Positions 7,955-15,138 of a stretch of DNA of 64,000 nucleotides are shown here, in pieces. The first letter of the stretch is position 1. Each line of letters starts with the position of its first letter. Source of the stretch: an uncultured Prevotella sp. (GTDB taxonomy: Bacteria; Bacteroidota; Bacteroidia; Bacteroidales; Bacteroidaceae). A program made the position numbers and the translations under genes. Below the pieces are notes generated by a model. That model searched no databases, had not been told where the DNA came from, and saw only the letters and a program-made list of their open reading frames with translations. Location of the stretch: the NCBI GenBank assembly GCA_900322175.1, contig ONYZ01000001.1:110773-174772 (forward strand). Direction: 5' to 3'.

Positions 7955-10280
7955 TTACTTAACAACGTACTTCTTTCCGCTCTTAACTACGATACCCTTG
8001 AAGTCCTTAGTAACACGCTGACCAGCGAGGTTGAAGATAGCCTCATTGTTCTTAGCAACATTCTCCTTCAGACTGATGATACCAGTTTCTGTACCAAACT
8101 GACGTGGGTTAGTACCAGCACCCTCCTTAACGAAGAAGTTCTTTGTACCCTCTGCATCAATCAGGTTCTCTGTTGTCTTGCCTTCCTCATCAGATGTCAG
8201 ATACCACTGGAAGTCCTTCAGCTCATAGTTACAAGCTTCCTTAATTTCAGCCATATTGAATGCGATAGACTGGATAGAGATTTCTGCACCATCCTGACCA
8301 GCAGGGATCTCCCATGTCTTACTGAACTCAACCCAATCTTCTGTGAAGGTCACATCACCAATGGCATTCCACCAAATGTAAGCACCAGGTGCACCATGAA
8401 GCTGTGTTGTTGTCTTAGCTCCCTTGTTAGCCTTATACGAGAACTTGAGAGTTACATTTTCACCTGTCTTAACCTCACGGTTTGCAACAATGAAGAACTG
8501 GTTATCCCAAGGCTGACCAGGAGTTGCTGGTACTTCAATTTCAGCAGCTTTAGCTTCAGCCTCGGTGTACTCTCTCTCCTGACCCTTAACAGTAACTTCT
8601 GTTGCGTTAGTAACTACATCAACAAGTTCCTTCTCAATAATCTCTTCACCCTCAATCCAAGTGAAGCAAATCTCAGCAGTGGTTGTGTCTGCCTCAATCT
8701 TCCAAACACCAGCTACAGGGAGCTTAATCTTAGCCTGGCTCTTGGCCTCATAGCCCATCCAATCGGCATTCTTAACAGTACCCTTAGCGCTAACAGTTGC
8801 ACTATTAAATGCAGACTTATCACCACGAACGGTTGAAATCATCACCTCATTAACCCATGAAGATTCATCGCCCTGCTTACCTACTACAGCGTACAGAACC
8901 TTTCCTTCTTCATCCTCTGGATCCAGAACAAATTCCTTAGCGCCATTAACATCATAAGCAGGAGCACCGTCTCTTGTATCTGTAGCAGCAACGAAGAGAC
9001 CTTCATCAAGTTTCAATACCTCCCAAGAGAGATCGTCGAAATAGAATACATTAGGCGTACGGCCATTAGTTTCGTCAGAGGTCAGGTTGAATGCGAGAGA
9101 TGCACCGCCACCTGTGTTAGAATCGAAGTCAATTGTCTTGTTGAATTCCTGCCACTGGTCAGTGAAGCTAACATCACCAAATGCATTCCAGTAGAGATAA
9201 ATAGAAGGATGCTCAGTATGAATCTGTGTACCAACATTACAAGCATGATCAGCCTTATAACGGAACTTTACTCTAATCTTTGTACCAGCCTTCCAAGTCT
9301 TAGGAGACTGAATCCAGAACTGGTTAGACCATGCAATAGAAGCAGCATCATCACCAATTTGGTTAATCTGATCCACATGAACAGCAAATACGTGGTTGCT
9401 TTCATTTCCTGCTTCTGCCTCAATATCAGAAGGATATGGACGAGCTCGAGGGCTATCAGTAGTAATAGCCTGAGCCTGATCATCATAGTTGCGTCCCATT
9501 GTCAAAGACCATGCACAGATTTCACCAGCACGATTACCTCTCCAGTTAGCGTTGATACCATCAGTCTCCTCAAGAGCCCATGCAGGCCATGCTCCGAACT
9601 CAGCATCACCAACATATTTACCATCACCCTCAGGTGCAGCAGCGTTACCATTATCTGTAATCATCTGGAGCCAAGTCTGTACAACACCTTCCTCCTGCTC
9701 GTGAGAAACGGTAAGACTCTTCCATTCAATGATAGCAGTGGTAGTACCAGGCTGAGCAACAAGGAAACTAGAAGTTACAGGAATACCTGCGTAATTCCAC
9801 TCTACCACTACGAACTCATCACTTGCTGGAATAGAAACATCACATGCTACAGTATTGCCATCACCCCAGTTACCCATGTTAACGTTGATGGTGCATGCCT
9901 CTGAAGCCTTAACCAATGCCTTAACAGTATAATTACCTCCTACCTCAGTTGGAATACCATCAGCAATGAAATACTGGTGCCAATATGGGCCAGCACCTGT
10001 TACCTTCTGATACTCTGTTCCATTATTGGTCTTAACAGTAGCTTCAGATGTCTCTCCATCTTTCCATTTGGCGTCACCATCACCATCAAGATCTGCCTGT
10101 GTTGCATACCTGTAGTTAGCACCAAAGTCGGTCATGACACCGTCAATCCACTCTGGTACATACCCCATTACATAGAATGGGAAACCATTGTAAGTTGAAT
10201 AGTCAACAGTCTTGTCGACTATCACCTCACCTGCTTTTGCTCCCAAGAAACAAAGCAATAAGTGTAAATAGTTTCTTCAT
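7955..10280 (-). pseudogene. Secreted multi-CBM xylan-binding-type protein, apparent frameshift in signal peptide
   Basis: The body (767 residues from a TTG at 10258) has at least two, perhaps three, CBM4/22-like beta-sandwich modules. Two are obvious repeats: IRVKFRYKADHACNVGTQIH with YLYWNAFGDVSFTDQWQEF, and VTLKFSYKANKGAKTTTQLH with YIWWNAIGDVTFTEDWVEF. The C-terminus (IFNLAGQRV to GKKYVVK) looks like a secretion/sorting tail. No catalytic domain is seen. No in-frame ATG exists: the ATG at 10280 (MKKLFTLIALFLG) is one base out of frame. Removing one base from the CCC at 10242-10244 restores a normal signal peptide ending AKA before GEVIVD. So the gene is frameshifted, or the sequence has an error there. 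It is last in the Xus-type operon and may anchor or present glycan to the cell. Confidence 0.75.
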
Positions 10281-10354
10281 AATTTAAAGAATTTAGTTAA
10301 TAATAAAGTGAATTAAAAAAAATATAATAATAAAAATTATTATTTCTAGAGACT

Positions 10355-10394
10355 GGAGTTGGGGGAGTCAGAGAAGTTAAACCTCCCTAACTCC
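10355..10394 (-). terminator. Hairpin between GH10-like and CBM genes
   Basis: Minus-strand stem of about 12 bp (GGAGTTAGGGAG pairing with the CTCCCCCAACTCC arm, one mismatch) with a ~15-nt loop. No T-run follows, so partial termination or an mRNA 3'-end stabiliser is more likely than full termination. Confidence 0.45.
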
Positions 10395-10408
10395 TTTACC
10401 CCATATTG

Positions 10409-12097
10409 TTACTTTCCACTGAGCGCTTTGCAGAATGCCTCGTAGGTAGCAGTACGAACCCAGTCCTTGGTTTGAGTATCAATAGACCAAAGACCTACAG
10501 GGTCGTTAGTATCAGGCATACTGCCCTTACAGATACCAGCCTGCTTGTCACTCGAAATCTTGCTCATATAGCTCTTAATGACGTATGCATAGAAGTCAGC
10601 GAGCTTCTGACGCTGAGCGTCTGTAATATCCTTGGCTGTCACACTGTTACCATCAGCATCCTGATACTTGATATCGAAGTTAGAGACACGGATGAGCTTG
10701 CCTGTAGAATCAAGGTTCGTCAGCATATTGTCGAGTGCTGTTACAGTAGCCTGCTGCTTAGTTTCATCCTCACTATAAGTAAGGTTCAGCTTAGCGTCAA
10801 TGCCTTCGATTTTAGCACCTTTAGCGTCCCAGATACCTAACCAATAAATCAAGCTTTGGAATTTCTTCTGCTCCTCAAGACCAGTCTCACTGATGAAGAA
10901 TTTCAACTCGTTAGGATCGCCCTGATACTTCTGGTATGCATTACGTGCAGCAGTTGCTACCGTCGGAGCATAGTTCTCGCTACCAAAGATGTCCTGCCAG
11001 AAGATTTGCTCGGCTTTGCCCTCTTCATCCTTAGCAGCATGCTTGAGGTCATAGATACCCTCCTCCACTTCAGCCTTTGCATCTATGGGCTCGTCAATCA
11101 AGTTGAAGGTCTTGATACAGCCTGCATTGTTTCTCATCAGAGCTTCACACCATGTATTGATTGCATAGTGAATGGTGTCATTAACCTCCTGCGCAGTCTG
11201 ATCGCGATGGTTGTCAGGATAGTAGCCCACCTCCACGCTTTCGATATAGAGCTCTGCAGAACGCATTGACTCGATTCTCAGGTAACCATCAGTTTCGCCT
11301 TCAGCACTGCGGCACTCCACTTCAAACTTAGTCTTTTTACCAGCACCACCCTTAACAGTATACTTACCATCGGTACTCTGAGGATTAGATATCTTGTTGC
11401 CAGAGAAAGTGATATTGAAGGACGCATCCTTGTCGGCATTAGCATAGAATACAATGGTGTATTTGTTGAGAGGACTAACGGTAAATCCATCAACTATGCG
11501 TACTTTGGTATCCTTACCAACATAGAGCTGGTTCTTGCCATTACGCTGCTTAATCTGAGCTGTACCTTTCGTTCCTTCTTTACCAGGAAAGTTTCCTGCG
11601 TCCATAGTGCTGAAGTCAACAGTCTTTTCCTCGATAAAGTCAACGATAATCTCAATTGGAGACGTAAGATATTTAAACCAATCGTCTGGCTGGTTGCTAT
11701 TGGCAGCAATAGGACTACCAAACACAGTGGCCCCAATCTCCTTCGCATGTGACACCATGGTGTTCATGCTGATGAAGTTCATCGAACCTTTAGCATTAAT
11801 AATTTTACCTGACATCAAATCGGTGCCGAAGTAGACGTCATCGAAGTTGGACATGGCTGCTGCATGATACAAAGCCTGGTCATTGAAGTCCTTTAGCTTG
11901 ATCTGAGTACCAAGCGACATATTAGGATGTGCGCTCCTGTCAAGATACGACTTGACTGGTCCCAGGTCCGTATACTGTGGAACCACCGACGGATCCGGTT
12001 GAGATTTGAAATTATCTACGTCATTATAGTCTGCACAGGAAACAGTAAATGCACCTGCTACCATCATCAAGAGACTATTTCTAAAAATCTTTTTCAT
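10409..12097 (-). CDS. GH10-fold lipoprotein with inserted CBM, catalytic residues lost
   Basis: A 562-residue lipoprotein (Cys21). The GH10 fold is interrupted by a CBM-like beta domain (about 150-295), as in Prevotella/Bacteroides Xyn10C-type xylanases. Family hallmarks are degraded: GHTLVWHSQ-type motif is GSPIAANSNQ (127-136); the FINDYN-type motif is FISETG (401-406); the Q-x-H strand is KLNL (436-439); the nucleophile strand T-E-L-D is VSNFDI, with Asn473 where Glu is expected; and QWCPTDS is CKGSMPD (523-529). The acid/base Glu remains (LIDEP, Glu336). The reading is that it no longer hydrolyses xylan but may bind it at the surface. It sits where xyn10C lies in known Xus clusters, 18 bp after the XusE-like gene. 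An alternative is a divergent enzyme with another mechanism. Confidence 0.8.
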   Translation of the reverse strand: MKKIFRNSLLMMVAGAFTVSCADYNDVDNFKSQPDPSVVPQYTDLGPVKSYLDRSAHPNMSLGTQIKLKDFNDQALYHAAAMSNFDDVYFGTDLMSGKIINAKGSMNFISMNTMVSHAKEIGATVFGSPIAANSNQPDDWFKYLTSPIEIIVDFIEEKTVDFSTMDAGNFPGKEGTKGTAQIKQRNGKNQLYVGKDTKVRIVDGFTVSPLNKYTIVFYANADKDASFNITFSGNKISNPQSTDGKYTVKGGAGKKTKFEVECRSAEGETDGYLRIESMRSAELYIESVEVGYYPDNHRDQTAQEVNDTIHYAINTWCEALMRNNAGCIKTFNLIDEPIDAKAEVEEGIYDLKHAAKDEEGKAEQIFWQDIFGSENYAPTVATAARNAYQKYQGDPNELKFFISETGLEEQKKFQSLIYWLGIWDAKGAKIEGIDAKLNLTYSEDETKQQATVTALDNMLTNLDSTGKLIRVSNFDIKYQDADGNSVTAKDITDAQRQKLADFYAYVIKSYMSKISSDKQAGICKGSMPDTNDPVGLWSIDTQTKDWVRTATYEAFCKALSGK

Positions 12098-12115
12098 ATT
12101 CTAAGCCTCCTATTA

Positions 12116-13246
12116 TTATTGTACATACTTGGGTGAGAAAAACTGTTTCTGGTTAGACTCACGAGTCTGAACAACCATTGTATCAGTAGTAACCACCTGA
12201 ATATCCTTGTCAGCGAACTGAACATTGTAATTCAGACGGAGAATGTCACGTGAAACAGGCTTCTGGTTCATGCTACCCCACTGATAATCCTTATATTCTG
12301 CCTTATCAGTTCCCTTCTCGATGAACTCACCAGAACCTGTTGCTGTTACGTTCTCATCATTGGTAGAAATAGAGCACTGATTGCCATTGAACGTAAGGAT
12401 GAGGTTACAAGAAACTGAAGCACCTGAAGTCTTGAACGAAACAGGGAAAATAGCCTGCGACATGTTCTTAGTCGTGATGCTGCAAACCTCGTCATTGGCA
12501 TTTACAGGATTCTCCTTGTAATGTTCCAGGTCAGAATTTACAAGAGACATATCCTTTCGAACGATGGTGGTCGACTCACCTTTCTCGGTCACATTGTCAA
12601 CACCACGGCGGATATACTTGGCATCCCAAGGGTTGATATACTTTACACAGTACAGCACATAATCCTTGGCCAAAACTTCCCAATACGAAAGATTTGTACG
12701 AGAAGGAGTGGTACCTGCACGTGGTGTGCCGGTGAGGATATGATCGATACCATTGGCTTTAGTCATCACAAGAGGAATGACGTATGTATTCTCAACAGCT
12801 TTAGGATCGTTGAAGAAAGCGTCGGTGAACTGCACCTCCACATAGCCACGAGCATCCCCATTATAAGGAATCTGGTTGGATGCCAACTTGTAGTATTCTG
12901 TCGGCATAGGCAGTACGGGGGTAAACGGGTTTCCGCCATCGTCCACAAACCAAAGGTTGTCGCAGAGTGTAGGATCAACGACAATATCTACCGTTGCATT
13001 TCGTCCGCCGTATGCTCCACCCATAGTTGACCATATCTGGCACTTGTGCTCGTTGTCAATCGTATTGTCGTAGATATCGTTACCCAATATAAGTGTACGT
13101 ATCGGGTACTGGTAGGCGAAGTAGGCTGTGGTACCTCCTTCATAGTCTGGGAAATCCTTGTCTGCATTATAGCAGGACACGCAAGTGAGCGAAAGTGCCC
13201 CCATGACTACTCCATATATACTATTCTTAAGTTTCATCATCTTCAT
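12116..13246 (-). CDS. xusE: XusE-like surface lipoprotein (DUF1735 plus DUF5627-type domains)
   Basis: A 376-residue lipoprotein (VSC, Cys25). The N-terminal half resembles the BT_3987-like DUF1735 domain (LWFVDDGGNPFTPVLPMPTE; VENTYVIPLVMT). The C-terminal half resembles DUF5627 (DILRLNYNVQFADKDIQVVT and TDTMVVQTR). In xylan utilisation clusters this position, after two SusC/D pairs and before the GH10 gene, is held by xusE, a glycan-binding surface protein. The symbol rests on gene order and domain type, not on a sequence search. The first ATG is at 13246; others at 13240 and 13237 are possible. The spacer upstream has CAATTTT tandem repeats. Confidence 0.7.
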   Translation of the reverse strand: MKMMKLKNSIYGVVMGALSLTCVSCYNADKDFPDYEGGTTAYFAYQYPIRTLILGNDIYDNTIDNEHKCQIWSTMGGAYGGRNATVDIVVDPTLCDNLWFVDDGGNPFTPVLPMPTEYYKLASNQIPYNGDARGYVEVQFTDAFFNDPKAVENTYVIPLVMTKANGIDHILTGTPRAGTTPSRTNLSYWEVLAKDYVLYCVKYINPWDAKYIRRGVDNVTEKGESTTIVRKDMSLVNSDLEHYKENPVNANDEVCSITTKNMSQAIFPVSFKTSGASVSCNLILTFNGNQCSISTNDENVTATGSGEFIEKGTDKAEYKDYQWGSMNQKPVSRDILRLNYNVQFADKDIQVVTTDTMVVQTRESNQKQFFSPKYVQ

Positions 13247-13256
13247 AATTCTATTT

Positions 13257-13275
13257 CAATTTTCAATTTTCAATT
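13257..13275. repeat. 7-bp tandem repeat (CAATTTT)
   Basis: CAATTTT CAATTTT CAATTA lies between the stop of the SusD gene and the XusE-like start. It is one of several 7-bp microsatellites between operon genes in this window. Confidence 0.6.
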
Positions 13276-13288
13276 AGCGAAGCGACTA

Positions 13289-15103
13289 TTACTCCCATCC
13301 CTTGTTTTGGGTGAGATTACTCCACTTGAGGATTTCACCCCTAGGAATCGGGCCATAATGCTGATAAGAATTGTCAAACACACGATCTTCTACCTTTTTG
13401 ATGGTGTATGTGAGGTTGTCAGGATCCGGATCCTTGTCTTGGTCTATCTTTTCAATCCATATACCATTGACGGGTTCGTCGAGTGGCAACAACCAACGAC
13501 GGATATCCCAGAAACGTTTGTTTTCAAAGCAGAGCTCAATACGGCGCTCATTACGGATGAGAGACGTCATCTTGTCCTTGTCTGACTTACACTGTTCCAG
13601 ATATGCATCTGTTCTTTCAGTGCTACCAGGTTCAGCTGGTGCAATACCAGCACGCTCACGAATAGCTTTGATGATATCGTAGGCAGAGTGACCGGTACCG
13701 CCATCACCCGTTGGTCCCCATGCATCGTTAGCAGCTTCAGCAAATGCCAAGAAAATTTCTGTGTAACGGATTCGAGCATAGATATGCTGCTGTAAGACCT
13801 GGTTACTTGACTGCGGATTGACATCTTCACGGAGCAGTTTCGACATATAATAGCCAGTACGAGTAGAGGCTGATACGTTGTCGACGTTATCCTTGACCTC
13901 ACCTTTACTATTAGCATATTGACCTGTTACTATATCAATATTTCTAAACTTTGCGCCATTATAAATGATATAATGTGACAGACGTGGGTCACGGTCTGCG
14001 TATGGATTCTTTGCATCATAGCCATTGGCAGCAGTGGCAGGCATACCATTAGCCATTGGGAAAGCATCAACGAGGTTCTGAGATGGGTTGATTTCGCCTT
14101 TACCATACAATGTGGGTGGGAAATTACGGCTTTCCTGATCAGCATTCTTATGACGGTCTTCACGCCATAGGATTTCCAGCATTTCACCGCCTTCTGGCTC
14201 AAGTTTTGTTTTATTCTTATACCAGATATAACCCTGAGGATCCATCTCCCAACCAATACGCTGGAGTACATTTGCACAGAGTTTTGCAGCCATTTCAGAC
14301 GAAACACCGCTCTGCTCGCGGTATGCAGGACTGGCTGCCAACAGGGCTACCTGAGCCTTGATGGCCTCTGCAACCTTTCCTGATAACAGATTCCTTGCCT
14401 TTTCACCGAATACTAAGTTGTAATTAGACACATTAGCACCCAATGCCCTATACTTTGCGGGAATAACATCTGCTGTAGAGATATTTTCGTATGTAAGAGG
14501 GAGTAATGCCATAGCACTATCGCAATCGGCAAAGCACTGCTGAACGCAGTCAGCAAACAGAGCGCGAGGCTGGTTGTAGTCAGAGCTACCATCTTCAGGA
14601 GCCGTCAGCAGGGGAACACCGTAAAGGATACCATCGTCAGCATAACCTCCATGTGCCTGCAACAGATAGTAATAAAAGAGAGCACGAAGGCCAAATGCCT
14701 CACCCTTAAGACGGTCAATGAACATCTGCTGCTTAGATGCAGAACTTGGTGCCCATGATACTTTTTCTACCATAGAGAGGAAAAGATTGACATACTGGAC
14801 GCCATCCTTGCACTGATCCCACTGAGACATCGGGTTATTGTCTGACTGCCATGTACCCAATGCCATCGTACGGTAATTGCTGGTTATATTGGTGACAGCA
14901 TCATCCGTAGCGATATCAGTCTGAGTAGTAGTGAGATAGGGCATACGGTCGTAGGCGTAATTCAGCAGACCATGGACATACGCGGACTCCCCCGTCAGGT
15001 CTTCAATCTGTCGGGTGTTTTCATCTGCAGGCTCGAACATATCGTCGCAGGAGCAGAAAGCGAGGAGACCTATCAAATAGAATAAAATATTTCTTGTCTT
15101 CAT
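13289..15103 (-). CDS. xusD: SusD/RagB-family glycan-binding lipoprotein (XusD-like)
   Basis: A 604-residue lipoprotein (FCSC, Cys19) with SusD features: helical TPR-like repeats, YLTTTQTDIATDDAV near the N-terminus, and the C-terminal block IRNERRIELCFENKRFWDIR and GPIPRGEILKWSNLTQNKGW. SusD proteins cap the SusC channel and capture oligosaccharides at the surface. The start is set at the ATG at 15103 (MKTRNILFYL) rather than an in-frame TTG three codons earlier. It follows the second SusC of the Xus-type operon. Symbol by position. Confidence 0.85.
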   Translation of the reverse strand: MKTRNILFYLIGLLAFCSCDDMFEPADENTRQIEDLTGESAYVHGLLNYAYDRMPYLTTTQTDIATDDAVTNITSNYRTMALGTWQSDNNPMSQWDQCKDGVQYVNLFLSMVEKVSWAPSSASKQQMFIDRLKGEAFGLRALFYYYLLQAHGGYADDGILYGVPLLTAPEDGSSDYNQPRALFADCVQQCFADCDSAMALLPLTYENISTADVIPAKYRALGANVSNYNLVFGEKARNLLSGKVAEAIKAQVALLAASPAYREQSGVSSEMAAKLCANVLQRIGWEMDPQGYIWYKNKTKLEPEGGEMLEILWREDRHKNADQESRNFPPTLYGKGEINPSQNLVDAFPMANGMPATAANGYDAKNPYADRDPRLSHYIIYNGAKFRNIDIVTGQYANSKGEVKDNVDNVSASTRTGYYMSKLLREDVNPQSSNQVLQQHIYARIRYTEIFLAFAEAANDAWGPTGDGGTGHSAYDIIKAIRERAGIAPAEPGSTERTDAYLEQCKSDKDKMTSLIRNERRIELCFENKRFWDIRRWLLPLDEPVNGIWIEKIDQDKDPDPDNLTYTIKKVEDRVFDNSYQHYGPIPRGEILKWSNLTQNKGWE

Positions 15104-15135
15104 AATTATCAATTATCAATTATCAATTGTCAATT
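15103..15135. repeat. 7-bp tandem repeat (CAATTAT)
   Basis: AATTATCAATTATCAATTATCAATTGTCAATT runs right up to the ATG of the XusD-like gene. On the minus strand it reads as TAATTGA units in the ribosome-binding region. Confidence 0.65.
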
Positions 15136-15138
15136 CCA

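Noticed and set aside
7919-8836. 305-residue open frame on the plus strand opposite the CBM protein
   Set aside because: It is antisense to a domain-bearing gene, is rich in Leu/Ser/Cys as expected from reversed codons, and has no promoter or family match.
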